In this document: piece by piece, positions 42,759 through 53,092 of the stretch | Numbering within the stretch: the first letter of the stretch is position 1 | Layout of the letters: every line of letters begins with the position of its first letter | Translations under genes and position numbers: made by a program | Assembly: GCA_002633005.1 (NCBI GenBank) | Contig: NMRA01000460.1 | Location: forward strand, 1 to 53,302 | Length of the DNA: 53,302 bases | Reading direction: 5' to 3' | From: Phoronis australis | Lineage: Eukaryota; Phoronida; Phoronidae | Notes under the pieces: model-generated | Seen by the model: only the letters and a program-made list of their open reading frames with translations | The model's database searches: none | What the model was told of the DNA's origin: nothing

Positions 42759-43649
42759 CTGGAATCAAGAGAATGTGTAAACTATGAATGCGCATTTAGA
42801 TGAGAAAGAATGATACTCCTACCTTAGTAGACATGATAATAGTAATTTATGTTGATAACGTGATATCAATGTGATATGCGCACATTTTAACTGGGTGATA
42901 CTCAACACACGAGAATAACACTTCAAAACACCATAACAGCCTCTACAATATGGTATAAAAATGTAACAAGGTGTTGATGTTAATGTAGTAACAATCAGAA
43001 GCAAAGAATTACATTCAGAATGAGTGTGATCTCAGAAATCTTGCATAAAAACTTCTGCATGGAAAACATGTGCTTTCCTGGAAGACAAGTCCTTCACTGA
43101 TCTCTACTGCAGATGACGGTATCTCACGGTATCAACTGGAGAATTCTGGGAAGGGATAAATTGGGAATATGATTGGCTATCGACTCTTCTGCATAGCACA
43201 TTCAATTTGCCCCAGACAACTTTTTGTGACTTTCTGGTCTGAATCAGACAAGGACAGAACCAACTAGACTTTAGTATTGAAAAAAATTAGATGAACACTG
43301 TAAATTACAAGTATGCGTCTGTTGAATGTGAGATCAAGAGTTAAAGAATCCTGACAAAGGATGGAGATTGTACATCATAAAAACACAACAAACTGACCAC
43401 CAATGGTACAAAAATTTCTCATTAAGTCCGGTGTTCAAATTTCTAAGATGCTGTTACACCTACAAAATTGCCAAAAGAAAACATTTCATATCTGAATCTT
43501 CATTCTACACTTCAAGCAGGACCACAGCATGTGGTCTACAATGGACGTTTCTGGTAAAAATAAAGTCTCAGCTTGGAGAAATATTGCATGGAACTTGCAG
43601 TAAATGAGTGGGTATGTAAGCAAACAGGACACGAATAGATACGACTTAC
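42759..43649 (-). other. Intron e8-e9
   Basis: This 891-bp phase-1 intron contains no repeat, exon or RNA that I could recognise. Confidence 0.6.
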
Positions 43650-43795
43650 CTTCATCTACTGTAATGGTGACAGTGTCTGAAGATTGTTGGTTTTGACCAT
43701 TGAAAACGGTCAGTTGAAACTCATACGTTCCCAGTTTGAGATCGGACACGGTGGCCACAGCGCGGTCTGCATTGTCCAGAGTTGCCTTCTTTCCT
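43650..43795 (-). CDS. KIAA0319L: KIAA0319L-like exon e8: end of PKD4
   Basis: This exon encodes residues 266-315: KGKKATLDNADRAVATVSDL, then KLGTYEFQLTVFNGQNQQSS and DTVTITVDEG. Human has LENANSSVATVTGLQVGTYVF here. The acceptor is AATGTTAAATATTTCCAG-like (TTTCCAG|AGGAAAG) and the donor is GATGAAG|GTAAGT. It enters in phase 2 and leaves in phase 1. The 466-bp upstream intron (43796-44261) shows no feature. Confidence 0.94.
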
Positions 43796-44261
43796 CTGGA
43801 AATGTTAAATAGTGAGTTGTTAGATAAAAATACAAACATTTCAGGGATGCAGACTAATTTGGCAAACAGTCTACAACCTTCATGCTAAAAACCTGCATTT
43901 TGCAAACGATTTACAATATTTTTTGGAAATTTTAAATTTCTAGCAAAAAATGACGTGATATGCCCCAGAACAAAAAGGTCAATTTCAAATAATGTTCAAC
44001 TACAAGAGTGCTATTAAAAACTCTGCTTGTCATGTATCAGTACTGCAGTACACATGGCAATATCTATTACGTCTCATTGAGTTTTGTTTCACCCTAATAC
44101 TGAAATTCTGCAGCTATAAATCTCCATCCAACTCACAGGTGAATTGTAGATGGTGCTGAAGGTTGTCCAAAAGCACTCTATCACCATAGCTTATTTCATT
44201 TTGTCAGGGCTACATTTGAAAACAGCTAGTATTTTTGATTGCGGCAATAACTAAACGTTAC

Positions 44262-44394
44262 TTTGTTTGTATCCAGGTGTACTTGGTGATTTTCTTGGCC
44301 TCTGTGCTGGCGCTGCCATCCAGAGTAGCCGTGGTAACAGGTAGGGCAATGCTGATGTCGGCACCAGCATTGGCGACGGGGGGTTTTGTGCTTT
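44262..44394 (-). CDS. KIAA0319L: KIAA0319L-like exon e7: first part of PKD4
   Basis: This exon encodes residues 222-266: ESTKPPVANAGADISIALPV, then TATLDGSASTEAKKITKYTW and IQTK. The usual DD of the PKD signature is replaced by TEA in this repeat, whereas human PKD4 keeps SSDDQKIISY. The acceptor is CACTCTGTAG and the donor is AAACAAA|GTAACG, a weaker site than its neighbours. It enters in phase 1 and leaves in phase 2. The flanking 589-bp intron (44395-44983) shows nothing notable. Confidence 0.94.
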
Positions 44395-44983
44395 CTACAG
44401 AGTGAAATGAAAATGAGTTTAGTCAGAAAAGCGAATTTTTAATCAGCAATCGCAGTAATACAACTAAAACATCATTTACTCTAGACACTGATTTATAATG
44501 AGATGTGGTTGAAGAAGTGTGACCTGAAGAAGCTATTTTTGGATTTCCACACAGATTCACAGAGACATTTGCACAGAGTTTGCTGACAATAAATGCTAGT
44601 TACAGTATGAAATTAGCAAAGATTGATAACCAAAAATATTGAAACAGCTATTCACCATAAAACTCAAATATGTTTCATGTTAAAACTTTTAACGAAAAGT
44701 AGCTACAGTTTGGAAATTTATTGATGAATTGAGTGGAAAACTGTGTGATTACGTGAGTCAGTGTATGAATGACAGTCTAGTCCTGTTTCGTGTTTTCAAT
44801 CATGGCATACTGTATTTTGAAATGTTTGACTTTCTGTTAGTTTCAGCTGCAGCATTCGTACTCAATGACCAAGAGTTCTAACCTTAGCCCGAATACCTAA
44901 ACACAATATAGTATCAGAACAGATTTTTCATGTGAATCTCCAAATATGTTCAAAGCCTCATCCTTAATTTCTAAGTCAATTAC

Positions 44984-45107
44984 CTGGCTTAACAAACACA
45001 TGGACATCAGCTGTGTTTGTCTGTCCGGCTGTGTCGGTCACTTTGAGTGTGAACGTGTAGTCCCCCTGCTGGAGATTGGACAGGTGAAGCTGAGACGTGC
45101 GAACACC
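44984..45107 (-). CDS. KIAA0319L: KIAA0319L-like exon e6: end of PKD3
   Basis: This exon encodes residues 181-222: GVRTSQLHLSNLQQGDYTF, then TLKVTDTAGQTNTADVHVFVKP. It aligns almost one-to-one with human GVRTPTLQLSAMQEGDYTYQLTV. The acceptor is CTGTTGCAG and the donor is AAGCCAG|GTAATT. It enters in phase 0 and leaves in phase 1. Confidence 0.95.
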
Positions 45108-48100
45108 CTGCAACAGAGTCATAAACATGTGTTGAACATTTTGATTCAAGCTTTAAAGAGATAGGCCTAAGATTAAACATCTTATGATTTGAGAAGTCAA
45201 ACACGTACATGACAGGAAAACTTCCTCATACCAACTCAACAGTTCACTAGGAACACCTTCAATAAACAGACAACCAAGTAGACTTTCATGACTAGACATC
45301 ATGAACAGACCACGACTTTGACTGTCCAATGCAAGATGCATACAGATGATCACAATAGCAAGCAAGCGTGTCTAGGGTAGCTGAGGCAACAGTCGCCGCA
45401 GTCTGGTTTCCTGAACACCCTGTGCTACCAAAGAATGACACGTATTCATCAATATGACTCGTGTATAGGATTGCCTTCATCTTTGTCTGGGTCTGAAGTC
45501 GGTAGCTTGTCTGAAATTAGTGTACTGAGGTGACGGGATGCAATTTTAATGGCATTACGTATGTTTACAAAGCACAGAAATAAACGGGGCTATACTTTAA
45601 GGTCATATTCATGTGACCTCTGTCTAGTTTTACAGTCTAATGCAAATGACCGAAGTATAAAATATGCGAATGACAGATACGGGTTAACACTGAGGCTGTT
45701 GCATTCAAGTTGGCTACTTCACATCCACCAGCAAAGGCCAAAAAAGCACAGTTGGCACTGGTTCCATTTTTTTGAAAATCGAATCAGTAGTCTAGCATCG
45801 TTTTAGCTGCACACTTTTTCAAAAAAGAAAATCCACACGAGACGAGCAAAAATGATGAGGGGATTATTTATCAGTCATCGCTTGGCACATTGTGGTGTTT
45901 CAAACCTTGCTTATCCTTGCTCAAGTGCCTTGGGGAGCTTTTAAAAACAACTCTGATGCAGGAAAATGCTTTATTTCTTTCAGTTGATGAGCACAGGTCT
46001 CAAAACGAGTCCGTGCACAAACCAAAACCAACTATGCTTCTTTGCTGGCCCAATCAAGAGTTGAATAAAATATCACTTGAATAAAAACAAATGCACTGCT
46101 TGTAACAAGTAAGTAAAATTGTGCACAAAGACACGGGCGCTTTTCAAACTGCATTTTGGCCTTTACCATGATAGGATTTTACTTCCATTACCAATAAAAA
46201 CATTTAAATCATCAGAGACTCAAGAAAACAATTCAGAGTTTATTGAATTTGGCCAACACTAAAATTGCCGATTCGAAAATGGCGCACGTACGCATTGCCT
46301 GTGACTTAAAGTACTGGTTCATTCGGCAGCAATTTAAGACTGGACAAGAGTGATAACGATTTGAAACCCCAAAGCGCTTCGTTAAAGAATTCAACAATTA
46401 CAGCTAAACAGGGCAAAATGCAGCCTTAATGAAAAATCCCCAATGCGTAAATTGAGGGTGAATGTACAAATGAACAATGACATTTAGAAGTAAAAATTGG
46501 TAAACATTCGACGAGGGGTGCTAATGAAGCCGAGTACAGTAATGTGCGACTACTACCAAGTACAAACTTAGCATCGAATACAAAGATGATGATATCAAAA
46601 TAATATCAGTAACTGAATAATCAGAGACACATATGACGTAAGAAATCCTGAAGAAGCATGACAACGATATGCTAACTGTGAAATTCAATTTCAAGTGATT
46701 ACTGTATCATTGGCTTAACTAGCCCTGAGCACATCAAAGCACCTGTCCCTTAGAAAGGTTCACCGCCAGGTTAAAGCCGCGGGGGGCGAAAGTATGGGTT
46801 TATTGCAAGTAACAGCAGCTCAGATCAGAGCATAACATCTGCACCAATGTCATGTAAGGAGTTGGTGCTTTAATTTTACAGCCTCAAGATTATAATGAAA
46901 TGACAACAGCCCCAAACCAATAAAAAACAAGATGCACCAACAAAATGGAAGTTAACTTCAACATTCATAAGAATGATAAAAACTGAAGACATCACAGAGG
47001 AACTCTTTGTCAAGGCTAGAACGGAAAGAATCACATAGCAAACACACAAAGCAACATCATGTCATTCAGCCAAAGGATGTCAACATTCCAGATGTCGTTT
47101 CTAAGAAATCATAAAGTGAAATATGAACGTAAATAAAAATCGTTCCTAAATAAAATTTGCATATATTTACGCGGATGCGTTTATGATCTAAAAGGAAATA
47201 AATCAATTGGGACTGTATGCCCATAACAACCTGTTGAACATTAAAAGTGCAATATCGTTTGAATGAGTAAGCTCAGCAATGGTTCTCTCACACTGCTGAT
47301 ACAACGATCAAATAATTGAAATTAGATTTACCAATAAAAGCACACCAAGCAGTAAAGTAGCCAACACTATTACTCATTTCTACACACGTGACTCACTTTT
47401 ACAAAAAAAAACAATCTTTTAGCACAAAATTTGGGTGATACTTTAGAAGATCTGTTAAAGAAATAAATGGCTGCTGGAGAGGTAGGGGGGAGGGGGCATG
47501 ACCACAGTTCTGATGAAGCAGAACATTAACTATCCCCTCAGCAGGGAAGCTTGGACAAGAGCAGTCAAAGCCCCCTCTATAGGGGCAGGTGGGAGTACTA
47601 GTCAAGTGGATGAAGAATGTGATGGTAACTTTAACAATTTCCCAGGTTTCAAACTCTTACTGTACAATGACATGCAGTATAAGCCAGAAGTACTCAAACA
47701 AATTGACCCAGAATTCCCTGTCATGATGGCTGGGCAGAAGCCGAATTCATCATTAGTATAGTCGCCCCTCATGACTGAGAATGAAGGGGAATTAACAGGA
47801 AAGTTACTAAGGTGGCTAAGATATCTCTGATTGGAACTTCGCTGCTGTAATAGTAATTACCAGTCATTTTAATGTCAATAAAATTAGCCTTCATGACAGG
47901 AAAACGGTATTTTGTCTTAATTACTTGCGTCTTGCACTGACTGTATGTTGAACCAAGAACAGTACAAACAATTTACTATGAAGCAATCAATAGTTTGAAG
48001 GTAAGTACTAAGATAAGTTCCTGTCATACCAAACTTGTTCTCGTAACATCTGCACCTGTCTTGTAAAATGCCTTGATGAAACAGGCCAGGGATGGGCAAT

Positions 48101-48591
48101 ATAGGCAGCTTTGGCTAAGGACAAAACTTGAATGTGTACACTGTTCATGGAATTCTTACTCAAATTAGGACAGAAAAGAATAGGTGGTTCTGGTATATGC
48201 CCCGAAAAAATTGAGACCTGCACTCACCCGACTAAAAAAAGAAACAAAAATGCCCGCCCGCATCAATTTTACCCAAGGTCTCGTGTTTTTGTGTTTCTTA
48301 TTTAAAAAGCTGCTTAGAGGCAGGTAAGCAAGGTTTAAAGCATCCTTATTTGCCAAGCAAAGAGTAAAAACAAAAACAAATCTGGCGTCACTTTAATGGT
48401 CTCAGGTGGACACTCTTTTTTGAAAAAGTGAGCAACTAAAAATACCACAACACTGACTCCATTTCCAAAAAACCACCGACCAGATCCATATATACTTTTT
48501 TTGCTTCTTTGAGTCTCCCTTGATTTATTCCCCATTTTTGCAATCATGCTGAGAACTACTTTGGTGTGACGTTGTCCATGAATGCACTTAC
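45108..48591 (-). other. Intron e5-e6, 3.5 kb
   Basis: This 3,484-bp phase-0 intron includes, at about 46240-46440, a copy of the dispersed repeat also found near 7.3 kb and 50.3 kb. A short GC-rich patch lies near 46770 and poly-G/poly-A runs near 47400-47490. No exon, RNA gene or long credible open frame was recognised. Confidence 0.65.
46240..46440 (+). repeat. Dispersed repeat, CAACCCTAAAGTTGCGAATTC family
   Basis: It contains CCAACACTAAAATTGCCGAT, ATGGCGCACGTACGCATTGC, CTGTGACTTAAAGT and GCTAAACAGGGCAAAATGCA. It is a relative of 7251-7445. Confidence 0.65.
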
Positions 48592-48752
48592 GGTCATATC
48601 TGCAGTCAGCTTGTCGTCTGTTTTCTTAACCCACTCGTAACTTTTAATTCCCTTGTCATCTATGCTCTGGTCACCATTCAGTATTACAGAGTTCTCTGGC
48701 AGTGTTAATATTACGTCAGATCCAGCATTAGCCTTAGGTGGATAATCTACAT
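48592..48752 (-). CDS. KIAA0319L: KIAA0319L-like exon e5: first part of PKD3
   Basis: This exon encodes residues 127-180. It starts DVDYPPKANAGSDVILTLPE and runs through NGDQSIDDKGIKSYEWVKK to DMT. Human KIAA0319L has DYPPVANAGPNQVITLPQN...GNQSTDDHGITSYEW at the same place. The acceptor is TTTTTCCCAG and the donor is ATGACC|GTAAGT, leaving in phase 0. The sequence upstream of the acceptor is also open, so a reader could extend it wrongly to about 48792. Confidence 0.95.
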
Positions 48753-49875
48753 CTGGGAAAAAGAGACAATTATTGATGACTGGAAAACTCAAGTCTTTAC
48801 ATTACTGGTTCTAACAACTCTTTGGATTCTTAACAGAATGTGCCAAAATAAACCTCTGCAACACTGAAATAATTATCATGTTTTCAACATATATTTCTGG
48901 TTAAAATGACATTCATCTCTGATTTCTGATTTCCATATCTGTACAATCCCTTTTTTTCTTCAATATGTTTGTAATAATAGCATATCTAAATATTTGAATA
49001 CTTACATTAGATACTACTTATATAGTTCTATAAATACTGACTTCATCTATCTGTCTACAATCCAGATAAAATGCCTCGCGATTTCTGGGTTTGTTATTAT
49101 TTTCCTTGTATGTTCTGTATTCTTTGATAAATACATATCACTGTAAAAAAATCATCTCTCAGCAGTCTTAACACAGCGAAAAATAATAGATCTTAAAATC
49201 GAAACTTGTTAACCCTTCAGTCATTACGAATTTTCTACATTCTTTTTTTTCTCTGAGCAATTAGTAGCCACTTTTTACACAAAAAAGGAATTTTTGAAAT
49301 GTACGTGCCAAGTTTTAGTTTTATACCAGTTTCTATTACTAATTTTTGTCACACCTTAGTATCTTTTTTATTATTTATTATTTTTTAAAATTATTTTCAT
49401 CAACACTATATTTATTCAATCTCAATTCTTAAGAATCTTGTTTCATATATTTTATGCACTCCAGTTGATTTGTATACATTTGAATAATTATCAGTAATTT
49501 TCCTTTTACTACTTTTTATATTGGACCATGGCAAAAATATTCTTTTAAAAACTTTTATTATGTTTTGTTGGTCAGCATAGTTTTTTAGTTGCCAACTCTT
49601 CTGTTATTACGATTTTGTCTATTACTTCTTACACTACACGCGTCTTATTTCACAAGATATTGTACGTTCCACGATAACAAAAAATTCAGTCAATGAATGC
49701 TTCACAAGACTAGTTAAATCTACAACGCGTTGCTCCTTTAGCAACTGACATAGAACAAAACTATAAAATTCGTGGAATGCATCTCGCCTACAAGTGTGTG
49801 CACCACCCACGGGAAGCAATGAAAAACTTATCCCATCACAAACTATACACTATAGCCTCTCTCAGTCCAACTCAC
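48753..49875 (-). other. Intron e4-e5, AT-rich
   Basis: This 1,123-bp phase-1 intron is notably AT-rich between about 48900 and 49620, with T-rich runs such as TTATTATTTATTATTTTTT. I see no repeat boundaries or coding signal in it. Confidence 0.7.
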
Positions 49876-49940
49876 CTTTAATTACCGTCACATTTGCTGT
49901 AGTAGATTTGCTCACACTATCCGAGTCCGTCACTGTTAAT
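49876..49940 (-). CDS. KIAA0319L: KIAA0319L-like exon e4: end of PKD2
   Basis: This short 65-nt exon encodes residues 105-127: LTVTDSDSVSKSTTANVTVIK, the last two strands of PKD2, which align with human LTVVDSDGATNSTTANLTV. The acceptor is ATCTGTAG and the donor is ATTAAAG|GTGAGT. It enters in phase 2 and leaves in phase 1. A sequon (NVT) sits at the same place as in the human protein. Confidence 0.93.
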
Positions 49941-50719
49941 CTACAGATTCAGAAAATGAATCACAGTAAGTTTAAGTATGATCCAAGCTAACTGTATCAC
50001 TTACAATATTCCAGCCCTGTGTTTGCTAGCAGACCATGACAAATTACACGAATTGCCTTCTACATGTCTTAAAGCTACATTTCCCCATTTTGCTAGCTTA
50101 AAACGAATATATTATAAGACCTTTTCCTGCCATAAAACTGGTCCCATAACCTTCCATCCAATGACAGAATACTATGTCAGTTACCACAGCCAATGCGCAC
50201 ATACGCCGATTTCAAATTTGCAATTTTAGGGTTGGTGAACCCCCAAAAAATACTGAAGCGATTTTCGAGTTGCTGACGGCTTCGATGTCCTTTTTGGTAA
50301 CGGAAATGGTATCCTATCACATAAAGGAATAAATATCACACGACCAATTTTATGAAAGTAAAAGGCCAAATTTGATTATCATTAGTTACCCAGCTCTAGC
50401 GCAAAATGCAGCTTTAATATGTCATTTGTCATTCTGATTGTATTAAGAATTTTGCTAAATGAGACTCGATAAATTTCACTTTACTTGAAAGTGTGGGCTC
50501 AGAAGTGTATTAGTGGCCATACATTTCAAAAACAAGGTCAATCATAAGATGCATATTTTGACCACCACAAGAAGAGAGTTGAATCCGAGATGTGGGAATT
50601 ACTACCAATGCTAGAATTTTCCAATTTTGACCACTTGCGTTACTGCTATAATCATATTGTCCTCACCCCAGACCACACTGTCAGCTGACCCATGCTGAAA
50701 ACATGACCACAGTACTTAC
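49941..50719 (-). other. Intron e3-e4, with a dispersed repeat
   Basis: This 779-bp phase-2 intron contains, at about 50185-50415, an inverted copy of a dispersed repeat also seen at 7251-7445 and 46240-46440. The shared core reads roughly AACCCTAAAATTGC followed by GGCG(C/T)A(C/T)GT.CGCATTGCCTGTG. No coding signal is seen. Confidence 0.6.
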
Positions 50720-50855
50720 TTGAACACGTATACCCCTGGTGACAGGTTGTTTGGTAACTGCAGCATGGCCTGGTCACCTGTGATTGTGCGCTGGGTCAGA
50801 GGGCCACTGACCATCTCCCACTTGTAGGACACGATCTTGTCGTCGTCTTTACTCT
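50720..50855 (-). CDS. KIAA0319L: KIAA0319L-like exon e3: core of PKD2
   Basis: This exon encodes residues 60-105: KDDDKIVSYKWEMVSGPL, the variable loop, then LQLPNNLSPGVYVFK. It carries the PKD signature S.DDKIVSY.W and the G.Y.F strand, with an NLS sequon before the Y-strand. The acceptor is CCATTCTCAG and the donor is TTCAA|GTAAGT. It enters in phase 1 and leaves in phase 2. The 423-bp intron upstream (50856-51278) holds only a small TGY-rich run near 51000. Confidence 0.94.
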
Positions 50856-51278
50856 CTGAGAATGGAGAAAAACTCAGATGAGAAATAATGAACCTGATGA
50901 TATACATAGACTGCAAAGAATCAAATTTGTTCCATAGACAAACAGAAGGTCATTAGGCGTACCATTGCATCATAGTATTTGTTGTATCGTTGTTGCATTA
51001 CTGCTATTGCTGCTGTTGTTGTTGTTATAATTAAGATATTCTGTAACAACAGAAAACAAATGGGCGAAAAAAGCTTTGTTTTCCAGTCATAAGAACAAGA
51101 GAGGTTTAGAGATTCAATAATTTTGTGCCCCTAGTGGGCGCAGGTGTACTGTGTGTGAACTTGGCGCTGTAACAATAAAATTGGGACATTGTCTCAAAAT
51201 GTGTTTTAAAGCAACAAAGCAAGAAGACCAGCCCAAAAACAAGAGCATGATCATCATGCGGGATCACCATAAACTGAC

Positions 51279-51368
51279 CTGACCCATCCAACACTCCAGT
51301 GTTTCCCTCCTTAACCTCCATCCTAGTTGGGGTGATGACTGCTAGAGGGGGCTGGTTCAGCCGTGGAG
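51279..51368 (-). CDS. KIAA0319L: KIAA0319L-like exon e2: start of PKD2
   Basis: This exon encodes residues 30-60: the linker PPRLNQPPLAVI, the first strands of PKD2, and the VLDGSG/E turn, completed across the junction as DGSESKDDDK. It aligns with the human stretch RPPIAIVSP...VIDGSQSTDDDK. The acceptor is GCATTCCAG and the donor is GGGTCAG|GTCAGT. Both flanking introns are phase 1. The frame reads open into the upstream intron, so the acceptor was chosen from the in-frame join. Confidence 0.93.
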
Positions 51369-52472
51369 CTGGAATGCAAAACACAACGGACTCAGACACC
51401 AGTTTGAAACCATGAGACGAATCTTCCAACCAATATTAGTACAAATACAAGCCGTATTAAGGTATAACTTATTATTCATGCAGGTAATGCATATACGAAA
51501 CAGTCATAAACAAACCTTTCTAAAACTAATACTTAAAGTAGGAGGACTGGAGTTTGGCAAGTAAGATGGCTAAAATCCAAATTAAAACAAATTTGTTGTA
51601 TGTCAAACCATGAAATTAATCATGCACTTTGATCCAGGTAAAACAATGCTGAATGCCACATGTCCTTGCATTCTCTAAAAATTGCAGTTAATTTTAATTG
51701 GATGTCCCTAGAAAAGTCTAAAACGTTAATAATCAAATGCCAAGGACCGCAATGTGTATATGGAAAATTCAAAATTCCTAATACTGACAAAATCTTATCT
51801 AACTTCAATGTTAAACAAGGAAAACCAATCAAAAATGGTAAAAAACAAGGATTCAGCAATTTTAAGTAGTACCTGATATAGCAAAACCCATAGGATTCTT
51901 CAATGAGATTAAGGACAAAAGTGGTGTAAAACTGGACTATAAGTTGTTTCTTGAAGCACAACATGAATAGTATATTTGACCACTACTTCATGCACTGACA
52001 TGTTCCAAGGTGGAGAAAAGCTTCAATGACTAAACTCTGATTACATGGCTCACAGTTAAAACGCCAAAGTATTTATGACAACTAAATTCACGGAAAATCT
52101 GGTAGGATCTATGACTCTACAGTATGTGACACACGCCTAATAAGCCAGTGTATCAGCAGCAACTGGATTACCAAATTCTTCAGACATATTTTTAAATTCA
52201 ATGACTGACCATATGAAGAGTATGCCACTCAAAACAGATCAGCCAGGGTACTGGTGCGTTCAGCCACTCAATTGTTTCTCCACACCATTAAAACATATCT
52301 GACATGGAGGTCTATGGCCCATTGAACACCATCTTGGAACATGTTTACAAAATGTCCAAGTAAAATTATTTGCATAATCATCAAATTTGGGGCAGTGCAT
52401 GAGATTGTAACAACTCTTAAGTTACTAAAAATCACTTCAAGATATTTGCCTCATGCAGTGGTAGGTTGCTTA

Positions 52473-52836
52473 CATGGGTCCCGCATTTCGAGAACCAGAA
52501 CCAGTTTTCTCCACAGAATAAACTGGTTCTCAAAATCCAGTTTTCTCCACAGAATAAACTGGTTCTCAAAATCCAGTTTTCTCCACAGAATAAATTGATT
52601 CTCAAAATCCAGTTTTCTCCACAGAATAAACTGGTTCTCAAAATCCAGTTTTATCCACAGAATAAACTGCTTCTCAAAATCCAGTTTTCTCCACAGAATA
52701 AACTGGTTCTCAAAATCCAGTTTTCTCCACAGAATAAACTGGTTCTCAAAATCCAGTTTTCTCCACAGAATAAACTGGTTCTCAAAATCCAGTTTTCTCC
52801 ACAGAATAAACTGGTTCTCAAAATCCGGGACCACTG
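52473..52836. mobile_element. 364-bp TA-flanked MITE with an internal 36-bp array
   Basis: The left end is CATGGGTCCCGCATTTCGAG followed by AACCAG; the right end, read inward, is CAGTGGTCCCGGATTTTGAG followed by AACCAG. Both sides are flanked by TA (52471-52472 and 52837-52838), as in Tc1/mariner-type elements. Almost the whole interior (52501-52824) is a tandem array. No coding capacity. Confidence 0.88.
52501..52824. repeat. 36-bp minisatellite, nine exact-length copies
   Basis: The unit reads CCAGTTTTCTCCACAGAATA then AACTGGTTCTCAAAAT. Nine head-to-tail units, no indels and few substitutions. Each unit has a 7-bp hairpin (CCAGTTT/AAACTGG), and its end (CTGGTTCTCAAAAT) equals the inner edge of the host element's right TIR. 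Because 36 is divisible by three, several frames on both strands are open through the array; none is a gene. Confidence 0.97.
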
Positions 52837-53004
52837 TAAGTGACTATTGCCTCATAATGCTTCCTGGCAATAAAAAAAAAAACAAAAGCCTGGACTTCAA
52901 ATGTACACACAATTTAATATTGTTTCTCCGATGATAACTACGCAGTTTTCAAGCTCATTCTACAAACACCTGTCCCGTATCTAAGTCCGAATGCCAAGAC
53001 TTAC

Positions 53005-53092
53005 GGGGTTTGACAGTCACATTGACGAAGGCCTCTCCATACTTATCGTCTGAGGACACAATCACTTGGAATGAATACAAACCAGCTATAAG
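53005..53092 (-). CDS. KIAA0319L: KIAA0319L-like exon e1: C-terminal half of PKD1
   Basis: This exon encodes fragment residues 1-30. It begins LIAGLYSFQV and ends VNVTVKP, matching the end of the first PKD domain of human KIAA0319L (G.Y.F.V.V ... VNVTVKP). The acceptor is TTCTCTGTAG and the donor is CCCC|GTAAGTC. It enters in phase 0 and leaves in phase 1. One N-glycosylation sequon (NVT) is visible. A second AG seven bases inside the exon could be an alternative acceptor but would shift the frame. The preceding exon is outside the window. Confidence 0.93.

Larger units (their letters stand above)
51369..53004 (-). other. Intron e1-e2, with a MITE carrying a 36-bp array
   Basis: This 1,636-bp phase-1 intron contains the TA-flanked element at 52473-52836, listed separately. 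I see nothing coding in the rest. The long open frames on both strands at 52341-52843 come from the 36-bp repeat, whose length is a multiple of three. Confidence 0.85.
22400..53092 (-). other. KIAA0319L: KIAA0319/KIAA0319L-like gene, 5'-truncated by the window edge (17 exons)
   Basis: This entry spans 17 minus-strand coding exons that I joined by eye. All introns are GT-AG, and the exon lengths (88, 90, 136, 65, 161, 124, 133, 146, 152, 139, 71, 104, 152, 123, 91, 107, 155 nt) sum to 2,037 nt, giving 678 residues plus a stop. The order is end of PKD1, PKD2-5, membrane-proximal region, six-Cys EGF-like module, transmembrane helix, cytoplasmic tail, the same as in human KIAA0319L. Shared landmarks include VNVTVKP, DDKIVSYKW, WTRDDRSPAAG, HCD..FWMEN and SESEL. 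In the family this is a type I glycoprotein cycling between plasma membrane, endosomes and trans-Golgi. Human KIAA0319L is known as the AAV receptor, and KIAA0319 has been linked to neuronal migration and dyslexia. Vertebrates have two paralogues; I cannot tell whether this gene predates that split. The signal peptide, MANEC region and first half of PKD1 lie beyond 53302. Confidence 0.95.

Noticed and set aside
52501-52824. Regular 36-bp repeats resembling a CRISPR array
   Set aside because: The units are contiguous with no spacers, and the context is an animal intron.
52341-52843. Long open frames on both strands (85, 69, 127 and 125 codons) that look like a repetitive protein
   Set aside because: They lie within a 36-bp DNA array; a unit length divisible by three keeps several frames open on both strands, and the array sits inside a MITE in an intron.
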